Below, in pieces: positions 55,586 through 63,253 of a DNA stretch of 64,000 nt (the stretch's first letter is position 1; every line of letters begins with the position of its first letter). Location of the stretch: positions 1 through 64,000 of the forward strand of contig NZ_JAAGOX010000005.1 of assembly GCF_010500245.1 (NCBI RefSeq). The letters are read 5' to 3'. This DNA comes from Ruegeria sp. PrR005 (lineage in GTDB: Bacteria; Pseudomonadota; Alphaproteobacteria; Rhodobacterales; Rhodobacteraceae). The notes below the pieces were generated by a model. It had not been told where the DNA came from and made no database searches. It was given only the letters and a program-made list of their open reading frames with translations. Position numbers and translations under genes: made by a program.

Positions 55586-55996
55586 TCAGAACTTGTCAAA
55601 GATCTTGTCGGCGTTGGTGTTAAGGTTGAATCTCAGGGCAACCAGCCCCTCTTCCCGGCGATGCAGGAAGGCATAGAAATACACATAGGACTTCTGCCGG
55701 TTCCAGTAGACCCGCATTTCCTGGCTGAAGTCCGGTGTCAGCTCCACCCGTTTCAGCACCGCGCTGTTGGTGAAATCGAAAGGCATGGCGTTCAACAGCT
55801 GCGCATTGGTCGCCTTCAGCTCTGCCTCGGTGTATTCGTCCTCACCGCCCAGGCTGTTGATCAGCGATACGAAATCCCGCGACATGATCTTGTCATCGAC
55901 GAACCGGGCATATTCGGCATAGGTGCCGAATACCCGATCCTCGGCACTGGCCGTGCCAGGGGTCAAGAACATCAGAACCAAGATCAATCGCCACAT
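55586..55996 (-). CDS. Small secreted protein of unknown function
   Basis: 136 residues with a signal peptide (WRLILVLMFLTPGTASA, cleavage before EDR). The mature part, about 118 residues, is predicted to be mixed helix and strand, with SRDFVSLINSLGGEDEYTEAELKATNAQLL and VYFYAFLHRREEGLVALRFNLNT as its more regular parts. No recognised domain. The start at 55996 is chosen over 56011 because GGGAGGG lies about 4 bases before it. It lies 33 bp downstream of the sugar dehydrogenase gene on the same strand, so may share its transcript. Confidence 0.75.
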   Translation of the reverse strand: MWRLILVLMFLTPGTASAEDRVFGTYAEYARFVDDKIMSRDFVSLINSLGGEDEYTEAELKATNAQLLNAMPFDFTNSAVLKRVELTPDFSQEMRVYWNRQKSYVYFYAFLHRREEGLVALRFNLNTNADKIFDKF

Positions 55997-56029
55997 GGTG
56001 CCCTCCCGCATTGACGCGTCAGGACCAGC

Positions 56030-57142
56030 CTAGGAAGCGGGGCGCATCCTGTAAACCGTGCCGCGCCCTTCGGAAATGAACCAGATCGTGCCGTCGGGCG
56101 CCTCGACGATGTCGCGCACGCGCTCGGTCTCAGGGCTCTTGATCTGCTCTGGCGCGCGCAATGGCGCCCCGGACAGGCGGGCGATATGGTCGAACTTCAG
56201 CGACCCGACAAGGATATGACCGCGCCAGCGGGGCCACAGCTTGCCGGAATAGACCAGCAGGCCCGAGGGCGCGATTGACGGGTCCCAATAGAAACGCGGC
56301 TGCTCCATCCCCGCCTTGTGCGTGCCCTCGCCGATCTTCTTGCCCGAATACTCGACCCCGTAGGAAATCACCGGCCAGCCGTAGTTCGTGCCCTTGCGGA
56401 TCAGGTTGATCTCGTCGCCGCCTTTGGCCCCATGTTCCGAGATCCAGAGCTGCCCCTGCCCGTCCAGCCCCGCACCTTGCGGATTGCGATGCCCCCAGGA
56501 CCAGATCTCGGGTCGCACACCCGATTGACCGACGAACGGATTGTCGCCCGGCACGCTGCCATCCGGTCGAATGCGGATCACGCTGCCATTGTGATTTGAC
56601 CGGTCCTGCGCCGTGGCGCCCTCGCCCCGGTCGCCCAACGTGACGAAGAGCGTGCCATCGGCGGCCTCGACCACGCGGCTGCCAAAGTGCCGCCCCCCCT
56701 TGCTGACCGGCGCGGCCTCGAAGATCGTGCGCACCTGTTCCAGCCGCCGGTTGTCGGGGCTCAGTCGGGCTACGGCCACGGCGGTTCCGGCGCCGCCACC
56801 CGGCTGCGGCCGGGCATAGGTCAGGTACAGCCTGCGGCTTTGCGTGAAATCCCGCGCCAGAGTTATGTCGAGCAATCCGCCCTGCCCCGATGCCCGTACA
56901 CGCGGCACGCCCGCCACCGGGTCAAGCCGTCCGTCTCGCGCAAGAACCAGCCGTCCGCCGCGTTCGGTGACCAGCGCCCCCCCCTCTGGCAGCGGTGCAA
57001 CCGCCCAGGGCGTATCCAGCCCCTCGGCCATGATCTCCAGCCGCACCTGTCCCGCAGATGTGGTCAGAACCGATTGCGCAGCAGCGATGGAACCAAAGAA
57101 GGAAAGGGCCAGAATCAACGCGGCGAAAGAACGGGAAAACAT
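56030..57142 (-). CDS. PQQ-dependent sugar dehydrogenase-like protein, secreted
   Basis: 370 residues, signal peptide FAALILALSFFGSIAAAQ. The six-bladed propeller of the soluble aldose sugar dehydrogenase (Asd/YliI) family shows in LEIMAEGLDTPWAVAPLPEG, the catalytic-site neighbourhood GRHFGSRVVEA, SWGHRNPQGAGLD and SEHGAKGGDEINLIRKGTNYGWP. It oxidises sugars or aldehydes in the periplasm with pyrroloquinoline quinone, if that is made. The start at 57142 is the only one giving a signal peptide. Divergent from livK, 159 bp apart. Confidence 0.9.
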   Translation of the reverse strand: MFSRSFAALILALSFFGSIAAAQSVLTTSAGQVRLEIMAEGLDTPWAVAPLPEGGALVTERGGRLVLARDGRLDPVAGVPRVRASGQGGLLDITLARDFTQSRRLYLTYARPQPGGGAGTAVAVARLSPDNRRLEQVRTIFEAAPVSKGGRHFGSRVVEAADGTLFVTLGDRGEGATAQDRSNHNGSVIRIRPDGSVPGDNPFVGQSGVRPEIWSWGHRNPQGAGLDGQGQLWISEHGAKGGDEINLIRKGTNYGWPVISYGVEYSGKKIGEGTHKAGMEQPRFYWDPSIAPSGLLVYSGKLWPRWRGHILVGSLKFDHIARLSGAPLRAPEQIKSPETERVRDIVEAPDGTIWFISEGRGTVYRMRPAS

Positions 57143-57270
57143 GCTCCAACCTCTTGTGGCAGCGGTACCATCACCGCAGGTTTCCCAACAAAACCTAGGC
57201 GATTTCCCCTGCAAAACCACTTTTTCGTTAGGACTTTCCTTTTTCCCGCAGCTTGCCTAATTTCGTTGCA

Positions 57271-57284
57271 GAACGATTGCGTTC
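57271..57284. promoter_or_regulatory. 14-bp palindrome before livK
   Basis: GAACG-ATTG-CGTTC, just upstream of the ribosome site (AAGGGAG) of livK. It could be an operator or a leader hairpin; no regulator is adjacent. Confidence 0.3.
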
Positions 57285-57301
57285 CAACAAGGGAGTAACT
57301 C

Positions 57302-58495
57302 ATGAAAAAACTGCTTACGGCCACTGCGGCCTCCGCACTGATGGCCAGCGCCGCGTTTGCCGGTGGTCACGCCAAGGAAGTCAAGATCGGCGTGATCCTG
57401 GGCTTCACCGGCCCGATCGAATCGCTGACCCCGTCGATGGCCGACGGCGCTGAACTGGCGATGAAGGAAGTCAGCGACTCCGGTCTGCTGCTGGACGGCG
57501 CCACCGTGACCTCGGTCCGCGCCGACTCGACCTGCGTCGACGCTGCTGCCGCTACCGCCGCCGCCGAACGTCTGGTGACCTCGGACAAGGTTGACGGCAT
57601 CATGGGCGCCGACTGCTCGGGCGTGACCGGTGCGATCCTGTCGAACGTCGCCGTTCCGAACGGCGTCGTGATGATCTCGCCCTCGGCCACCTCGCCCGCT
57701 CTGTCGACCGCCGAAGACAACGGCCTGTTCTTCCGCACCGCGCCGTCGGATGCCCGCCAGGGCGTCGTGATGACCGAGATCCTGATGGAAGAAGGCATCA
57801 AGGAAGTCGCGCTGACCTATACCAACAACGACTATGGCAAAGGTCTGGCCGACAGCTTCCAGGGGGCATTCGAAGCCGCCGGCGGCAAGGTGACCATCTC
57901 GGCCGCGCATGAAGACGGCAAGGCCGACTACTCGGCCGAAGTCGGCGCGTTGGCCGCCGCCGGTGGCGAGCGTCTGGTGGTTGCCGGTTACGTCGACCAG
58001 GGCGGTTCGGGCATCGTGCGCTCCGCCATCGACTCGGGCGCGTTTGACACCTTCCACTTCCCCGACGGCATGATCGGCGCCAAGCTCGAAGAGAACTTCG
58101 GCGACGAGATCGACGGCTCGACCGGCCAGCATCCCGGCACCGACAGCCCGGGCGTGTCCAAGTACGAAGAGATCGTGGCCGGCGCCTTCGACGCCACCTC
58201 GCCCTTCACTCCCGAAGCGTATGACGCCGCGGCCCTGATCCTGCTCGCCATGCAGGCGGCAAACTCCAAGGACTCGGCCGACTACAAAGAGCACGTCATG
58301 CATGTCGCCAACGCACCGGGTGAGAAAATCTATCCCGGCGAACTGGCCAAGGCATTGCAGATCATCAAGGACGGCGGCGATGTCGACTATGTCGGCGCAA
58401 CCGCGGTCGAGCTGATCGGACCCGGCGAAAGCGCCGGCAACTACCGCCAGATCAAGGTTGATGGCGGCAAGATCACCACGGCCAAATTCCGTTGA
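57302..58495 (+). CDS. livK: Branched-chain amino-acid-type ABC transporter, substrate-binding protein
   Basis: 397 residues, secreted (MKKLLTATAASALMASAAFA). Type I periplasmic-binding fold of the LivJ/LivK group: KIGVILGFTGPIESLTPSMA, ADCSGVTGAILSNVAVPNGV, SPSATSPALSTAEDNGLFFR and FTPEAYDAAALI. Ligand cannot be set from the sequence: leucine-like amino acids, amides or aromatic acids are possible for this family in roseobacters. Strong ribosome site. First gene of the livK-G-F-H-M operon, followed by a hairpin at 58522. Confidence 0.93.
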   Translation: MKKLLTATAASALMASAAFAGGHAKEVKIGVILGFTGPIESLTPSMADGAELAMKEVSDSGLLLDGATVTSVRADSTCVDAAAATAAAERLVTSDKVDGIMGADCSGVTGAILSNVAVPNGVVMISPSATSPALSTAEDNGLFFRTAPSDARQGVVMTEILMEEGIKEVALTYTNNDYGKGLADSFQGAFEAAGGKVTISAAHEDGKADYSAEVGALAAAGGERLVVAGYVDQGGSGIVRSAIDSGAFDTFHFPDGMIGAKLEENFGDEIDGSTGQHPGTDSPGVSKYEEIVAGAFDATSPFTPEAYDAAALILLAMQAANSKDSADYKEHVMHVANAPGEKIYPGELAKALQIIKDGGDVDYVGATAVELIGPGESAGNYRQIKVDGGKITTAKFR

Positions 58496-58521
58496 TCGCC
58501 CTGCGATGATGTACTGAAGAG

Positions 58522-58549
58522 CAGCCCGGGCCTTGTGTCCGGGCTGTTT
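58522..58549 (+). terminator. Hairpin between livK and livG
   Basis: Perfect 8-bp stem CAGCCCGG (58522-58529) / CCGGGCTG (58539-58546) followed by TTTC. Within the operon, it probably acts as a partial terminator to keep livK in excess. Confidence 0.7.
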
Positions 58550-58631
58550 CAATGACAAAAGGCCGCACCTCGCACGGGGGATGAGGCAACAACAACAGGG
58601 CTGCGCATTGTATGCGGCCTCGGGGGATAAC

Positions 58632-59420
58632 ATGATCGTCGTCGAAGACGTGCACAAGCACTTCGGCGGGTTCCATGCGGTGGATGGTGCATCGCTGGAA
58701 ATCGCCAAGGGCTCCATCACCGGCCTGATCGGGCCGAACGGAGCCGGTAAGACCACTCTGTTCAACGTGATCGCCGGAGTCCTTCCGCCCACCAGCGGCA
58801 AGGTCACCATGGATGGCGAGGATATCACCGGCCTGCCGCCGCACGACCTGTTCCACAAGGGGCTGCTCCGGACCTTTCAGATCGCGCATGAATTCAGCTC
58901 GATGAGCTGCCGCGAGAACCTGATGATGGTGCCCGGCGGGCAGATCGGCGAAACGCTGTGGAACACCTGGTTCGGGCGCAAGCGCATTGCCGACCAGGAG
59001 CGCGCACTCAGGGCCAAGGCCGACGAGGTGCTGGAGTTCCTGACCATCAGCCACTTGGCCGATCACAAGGCGGGCCAGGTCTCGGGCGGACAGAAGAAAC
59101 TGCTGGAACTGGGCCGCACCATGATGGTGGATGCCAAGATCGTGTTCCTGGACGAGGTCGGCGCCGGTGTGAACCGCACCCTGCTGATGACCATCGCCGA
59201 CACCATCCTGCGGCTCAACAAGGAACGTGGCTATACCTTTGTCGTGATCGAGCACGACATGGATTTCATCGGCAAGATCTGCGATCCCGTCATCTGCATG
59301 GCCGAAGGCCGGGTTCTGGCCAAGGGCACGCTTGACGAGATCAAGGCCAACGAGCAGGTGATCGAGGCCTATCTGGGCACCGGCCTGAAGAACAAGGAAA
59401 AGTTGGAGGCAGGCGCATGA
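58632..59420 (+). CDS. livG: Branched-chain amino-acid-type ABC transporter, ATP-binding protein LivG
   Basis: 262 residues. Walker A GPNGAGKTT (about 35-43), signature VSGGQKKLLELGRTMM, Walker B IVFLDEVGAGVN and switch histidine IEHDMDFIG, with the LivG-type extended Q-loop region (RTFQIAHEFSSMSCRENLMM). The start at 58632 is the first that gives the family N-terminus; the ribosome site is weak (GGGGGAT). It overlaps livF by 4 bp. Confidence 0.93.
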   Translation: MIVVEDVHKHFGGFHAVDGASLEIAKGSITGLIGPNGAGKTTLFNVIAGVLPPTSGKVTMDGEDITGLPPHDLFHKGLLRTFQIAHEFSSMSCRENLMMVPGGQIGETLWNTWFGRKRIADQERALRAKADEVLEFLTISHLADHKAGQVSGGQKKLLELGRTMMVDAKIVFLDEVGAGVNRTLLMTIADTILRLNKERGYTFVVIEHDMDFIGKICDPVICMAEGRVLAKGTLDEIKANEQVIEAYLGTGLKNKEKLEAGA

Positions 59421-60247
59421 GCGGCAATCCCTATCAGGACGGTCGCGGCAACAAGGACGCCTCGATCACCAACCCTCACGGCATCGGCACCATGACCCCC
59501 GCCCATCGCAAGAGCGGCCCCACGACCAAGGTCGACGGCGGTCCGTTCCTGATCGGCGACACCATGACCGGCGGTTATGGCAAGGGCCCCGATATCCTGC
59601 ATGAATGCACCATCGCGGTGAACCCGGGCGAGATCGCCGTCATCGTCGGCCCCAACGGCGCCGGCAAATCGACCGCAATGAAGGCGGTGTTCGGCATGCT
59701 CGACGTGCGCTCAGGCTCGGTGCGGCTGGATGGCGAGGATATCACCAAGCTCACGCCACAGGACCGTGTGGTCAAGGGCATGGGGTTCGTGCCGCAGACC
59801 AACAACATCTTCACTTCGATGACGGTCGAAGAGAACCTAGAAATGGGCGCCTTCATCCGCCGCGACGACATCCGCGAGACCATGGAACAGGTCTATGACC
59901 TGTTCCCGATCCTGCGCGAGAAGCGCTATCAGGCGGCGGGCGAGCTTTCCGGCGGCCAGCGCCAGCAGGTCGCCGTGGGCCGGGCGCTGATGACCAAGCC
60001 CAAGGTGCTGATGCTCGACGAACCGACCGCAGGCGTCAGCCCCATCGTGATGGACGAGCTGTTCGACCGCATCATCGAGGTCAGCCGCACCGGCCTGCCG
60101 ATCCTGATGGTCGAGCAGAACGCCAAACAGGCGCTCGCCATCGCCGACAAGGGATATGTGCTGGTTCAGGGCCGCAATGCCTTTACCGGCACCGGCAAGG
60201 AACTGCTCGAAGATCCCGAAGTGCGCAAATCTTTCCTGGGAGGCTGA
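59417..60247 (+). CDS. livF: Branched-chain amino-acid-type ABC transporter, ATP-binding protein LivF, with N-terminal extension
   Basis: 276 residues, about 40 more than usual. Residues 1-40 (NPYQDGRGNKDASITNPHG and so on) are a polar extension ahead of the nucleotide-binding domain. Walker A GPNGAGKST (about 79-87), SGGQRQQVAVGRALM, VLMLDEPTAGVSP and VEQNAKQAL are all intact. The ATG overlaps the livG stop (ATGA), so the extension is not an artefact of a wrong start, although ATG codons at 59491 and 59564 exist downstream. Confidence 0.92.
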   Translation: MSGNPYQDGRGNKDASITNPHGIGTMTPAHRKSGPTTKVDGGPFLIGDTMTGGYGKGPDILHECTIAVNPGEIAVIVGPNGAGKSTAMKAVFGMLDVRSGSVRLDGEDITKLTPQDRVVKGMGFVPQTNNIFTSMTVEENLEMGAFIRRDDIRETMEQVYDLFPILREKRYQAAGELSGGQRQQVAVGRALMTKPKVLMLDEPTAGVSPIVMDELFDRIIEVSRTGLPILMVEQNAKQALAIADKGYVLVQGRNAFTGTGKELLEDPEVRKSFLGG

Positions 60248-60250
60248 GAC

Positions 60251-61261
60251 ATGGACCTTCTCAACGCCTTCGTGGCGCTTTCGAACTTCGTGCTGATCCC
60301 CGCCATCGCCTATGGCAGCCAATTGGCGCTGGGCGCGCTGGGGGTGACGCTGATCTATGGCATCCTGCGGTTCTCGAACTTCGCCCATGGCGACACCATG
60401 GCGTTCGGCGCCATGATCACCGTGCTGGTGACCTGGTGGCTGCAATCCATGGGCGTCGGCCTTGGCCCGCTGCCGACCGCGCTTTTGGCCCTGCCCTTTG
60501 GCATCCTCGGCTGCATGGCCCTGGTTCTGGTCACCGACCGCATGGTCTATCGCTTCTACCGCGAACAAAAGGCCAAGCCGGTGATCCTGGTCATCGTGTC
60601 GATGGGCGTGATGTTCATCATGAACGGGCTTGTCCGCTTCATCATCGGCCCCAACGACCAGAACTTCGCCGATGGCGAGCGGTTCCTGATCTCGGCCCGC
60701 GACTTCAAGAAGATGACCGGGCTGGAAGAGGGGCTGGCGATCAAGTCCACCCAGGCGCTGACCGTTGTCGTGGCGGTGATCTGTGTCGCGCTTCTGTTCT
60801 GGTTCCTCAACAAGACCCGCACCGGCAAGTCGATGCGCGCCTATTCCGATAACGAGGATCTGGCGCTTCTGTCGGGCATCAACCCGGAACGTGTGGTGAT
60901 GTACACCTGGCTGATCGTGGCGGCACTCGCCACCACGGCGGGCGTGCTCTATGGCCTCGACAAGAGCTTCAAGCCCTTCGTCTACTTCCAGCTTCTGCTG
61001 CCGATCTTTGCCTCGGCCATCGTGGGCGGTCTGGGCAGCCCGCTGGGCGCCATCGCGGGCGGATTTGTCATCGCCTTTTCCGAGGTCACCGTGACCTATG
61101 CCTGGAAAAAGGTGCTGGGCTACTTCGCCCCCGCCGGGATGGAGCCAGACGGCCTCGTCCAGCTCCTGAGCACCGATTACAAGTTCGCGGTCAGCTTCGT
61201 CATCCTGCTGATCGTGCTGCTGTTCAAGCCTACGGGCCTCTTCAAGGGGAAAGCGGTATGA
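60251..61261 (+). CDS. livH: Branched-chain amino-acid-type ABC transporter permease LivH
   Basis: 336 residues, about eight membrane segments. LALGALGVTLIYGILRFSNF with the conserved FANF-type motif, a cytoplasmic loop before AYSDNEDLALLSGINPERVV (the coupling helix contact), and PIFASAIVGGLGSPLGAIAG. It is the membrane partner of LivM. It begins 3 bp after livF and overlaps livM. Confidence 0.93.
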   Translation: MDLLNAFVALSNFVLIPAIAYGSQLALGALGVTLIYGILRFSNFAHGDTMAFGAMITVLVTWWLQSMGVGLGPLPTALLALPFGILGCMALVLVTDRMVYRFYREQKAKPVILVIVSMGVMFIMNGLVRFIIGPNDQNFADGERFLISARDFKKMTGLEEGLAIKSTQALTVVVAVICVALLFWFLNKTRTGKSMRAYSDNEDLALLSGINPERVVMYTWLIVAALATTAGVLYGLDKSFKPFVYFQLLLPIFASAIVGGLGSPLGAIAGGFVIAFSEVTVTYAWKKVLGYFAPAGMEPDGLVQLLSTDYKFAVSFVILLIVLLFKPTGLFKGKAV

Positions 61262-62562
61262 CCGAGACAGTGAAAAATACCGCCCTGTTCCTGGGCGTAG
61301 CCGCCCTGGTCGTGATCACCGGCTTCATGCAAAGCTGGAACTCGGCCATCCTGATCGTCAACATGGGGCTGATCTCGGCCATCATGGCGATTGGCGTCAA
61401 CCTGCAATGGGGCTTTGCCGGCCTCTTCAACGTCGGCGTCATGGGCTTTGTGGCGCTGGGCGGCCTTGCTGTGGTGCTGGTGTCCGAACCGCTCTCGCCC
61501 GAGGCCTGGTCCGCGGGTGGCTGGGGCATCGTTCTGGCGCTGCTGCTGGGTGCCGCCACCGTGTTCGCCGCCGTTATGGCGACGAAACGGATGCCCAAGG
61601 GACGCAACCGGGCGCTGACCGTCCTGGTGGTGCTGATCGCGGGTTTCGTGATCTACCGCGCCGTGTTCGATCCCAACGTCATGGCGGTCGAGGCGATCAA
61701 CCCGGCCGCCGCCGGCAATATCGGCGGCCTGGGCCTTCCTGTGCTCCTGGCCTGGCCCGCCGGTGGCCTGCTGGCCGCGGGCGCGGCCTGGCTCATCGGC
61801 AAGACGGCACTCGGTCTGCGCTCCGATTACCTCGCCATCGCCACGCTGGGCATCGCCGAGATCATCATCGCGGTGATGAAGAACGAGGACTGGCTGGCAC
61901 GCGGTGTCAAGAACGTGATCGGCCTGCCCCGCCCCGTCCCCTACGAGATCGACCTCCAAAACGATCCCGGTTTCGTGGAAAGCGCGGCCTCTCTTGGCCT
62001 CGACCCGGTGACCGCCTCGACCCTCTATGTCAAGCTCGGCTACTCGGTCCTCTTCACCGTGGTGCTGCTGGTCCTCCTTTGGATGGCGCAAATGGCACTG
62101 AAAAGCCCCTGGGGCCGGATGATGCGCGCAATCCGCGACAACGAGGTCGCGGCCGAGGCGATGGGCAAGGATGTCACCCGCCGCCACCTGCAAGTCTTTG
62201 TTCTGGGCTCTGCCGTCTGTGGCATCGCTGGAGCGATGATGACCACGCTCGACGGCCAGCTGACACCGGGCACCTACCAGCCGCTGCGCTTCACCTTCCT
62301 GATCTGGGTGATGGTCATCGTCGGCGGCTCGGGCAACAACTTCGGCGCCGTGCTGGGGGCGATGCTGATCTGGTTCCTCTGGGTCCAGGTCGAGCCGCTG
62401 GGCCTCTGGCTGATGAACGTGATCACCTTCGGCCTGCCCGAGGGCAGCGCGCTGAAATCGCACCTGATCGACAGCGCCGCCCATATGCGCCTGCTGACCA
62501 TGGGGGTCATCCTCCTCTTGGTGCTCAGGTTCAGCCCGCGCGGGCTGATCCCCGAGAAATGA
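61258..62562 (+). CDS. livM: Branched-chain amino-acid-type ABC transporter permease LivM
   Basis: 434 residues, about ten membrane segments. NLQWGFAGLFNVGVMGFVAL and IRDNEVAAEAMGKDVTRRHL are the typical motifs, with the conserved GGSGNNFGAVLGAMLI near the C-terminus. A longer loop of about 40 residues after the third segment (KRMPKGRNRALTVLVVLIAG) is usual for the group. The ATG overlaps the livH stop (ATGA). Followed by a strong hairpin at 62607. Confidence 0.93.
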   Translation: MTETVKNTALFLGVAALVVITGFMQSWNSAILIVNMGLISAIMAIGVNLQWGFAGLFNVGVMGFVALGGLAVVLVSEPLSPEAWSAGGWGIVLALLLGAATVFAAVMATKRMPKGRNRALTVLVVLIAGFVIYRAVFDPNVMAVEAINPAAAGNIGGLGLPVLLAWPAGGLLAAGAAWLIGKTALGLRSDYLAIATLGIAEIIIAVMKNEDWLARGVKNVIGLPRPVPYEIDLQNDPGFVESAASLGLDPVTASTLYVKLGYSVLFTVVLLVLLWMAQMALKSPWGRMMRAIRDNEVAAEAMGKDVTRRHLQVFVLGSAVCGIAGAMMTTLDGQLTPGTYQPLRFTFLIWVMVIVGGSGNNFGAVLGAMLIWFLWVQVEPLGLWLMNVITFGLPEGSALKSHLIDSAAHMRLLTMGVILLLVLRFSPRGLIPEK

Positions 62563-62606
62563 GCCGCGTGATGGGGTAGCCCCGCCAACTTGGCGCGAAA
62601 AATCCA

Positions 62607-62632
62607 GGCCGGCGGCCTACGCCGCCGGCCTT
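62607..62632 (+). terminator. Strong hairpin after livM, possible terminator
   Basis: Perfect 10-bp GGCCGGCGGC (62607-62616) / GCCGCCGGCC (62621-62630) with a CTAC loop, then TTCTGCTCCT. The U content is low, so it may be a transcript stabiliser instead. It lies just before, or overlaps the very start of, the DUF2306 gene. Confidence 0.55.
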
Positions 62633-62641
62633 CTGCTCCTG

Positions 62642-63247
62642 ATGCTGGCAATCCTGCCTTTTGCAATCTACGCAGCCCGGTTCGGCCTGGCGGGCCTGAT
62701 CCAAGATCTGTCCGGCGAGACCTATCTGGTCCAGGCCGGCGCCTGGCTAACCAACATATCCGTGTTTGTTCATATGCTGGCCGGGTCGCTCCTGTCTTTC
62801 CTTGCGCCGCTGCAATTGTTCCCCTGGCTCCGCCGAAACTGGCCCGCTGTGCACCGGGCCACCGGCAGATTGCTGATCCTGTGCGCCATTCTCACGGCCC
62901 TGGCCGGGCTGATCTACATCGCCCTGCGCGGAACGGTCGGCGGCACGGCCATGGATGCGGGCTTTGCCTTGTACGGTGGCCTGACCGGCCTGGCGGCCGT
63001 ACAGGCGTTTCGCTTTGCCATCGCGCGCGACATCGAACACCACAGGCGCTGGGCCTTGCGCCTGTTCGTTCTTGCCATCGGATCATGGCTCTACCGGGTA
63101 CAATACACGATCTGGTACATTGCCACCGACGGGCTGGCGTCGACGCCGGACTTCTCCGGCGCCTTCGATCTGTTCATGAACTTCGGCTTCTACCTGCCCT
63201 GGCTGGCCCTGCTCGAACTCATCCTGTTCAAACAACAGCGCCACTAG
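62642..63247 (+). CDS. DUF2306 membrane protein
   Basis: 201 residues, about five to six membrane segments with conserved histidines (VHMLAGSLLSFLAPLQLFPW, HRATGRLLILCAIL, HHRRWALRLFVLAIGSWLYR), as in the DUF2306 family of unknown function. The start is uncertain: the frame stays open upstream, where the same frame reads AYAAGLLLLM, which looks like the first part of the membrane segment, but no ATG, GTG or TTG with a ribosome site is present. It may belong to the liv transcript. It converges on the DUF853 gene. Confidence 0.8.
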   Translation: MLAILPFAIYAARFGLAGLIQDLSGETYLVQAGAWLTNISVFVHMLAGSLLSFLAPLQLFPWLRRNWPAVHRATGRLLILCAILTALAGLIYIALRGTVGGTAMDAGFALYGGLTGLAAVQAFRFAIARDIEHHRRWALRLFVLAIGSWLYRVQYTIWYIATDGLASTPDFSGAFDLFMNFGFYLPWLALLELILFKQQRH

Positions 63248-63253
63248 CCCCCA

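Noticed and set aside
57257-58858. 533-residue minus-strand open frame
   Set aside because: Antisense to livK and livG; glycine-rich repeat-like translation is the complement of those genes.
62588-62642. TTG at 62590 as the start of the DUF2306 gene
   Set aside because: It is in a different frame from the conserved protein, so it cannot start it.
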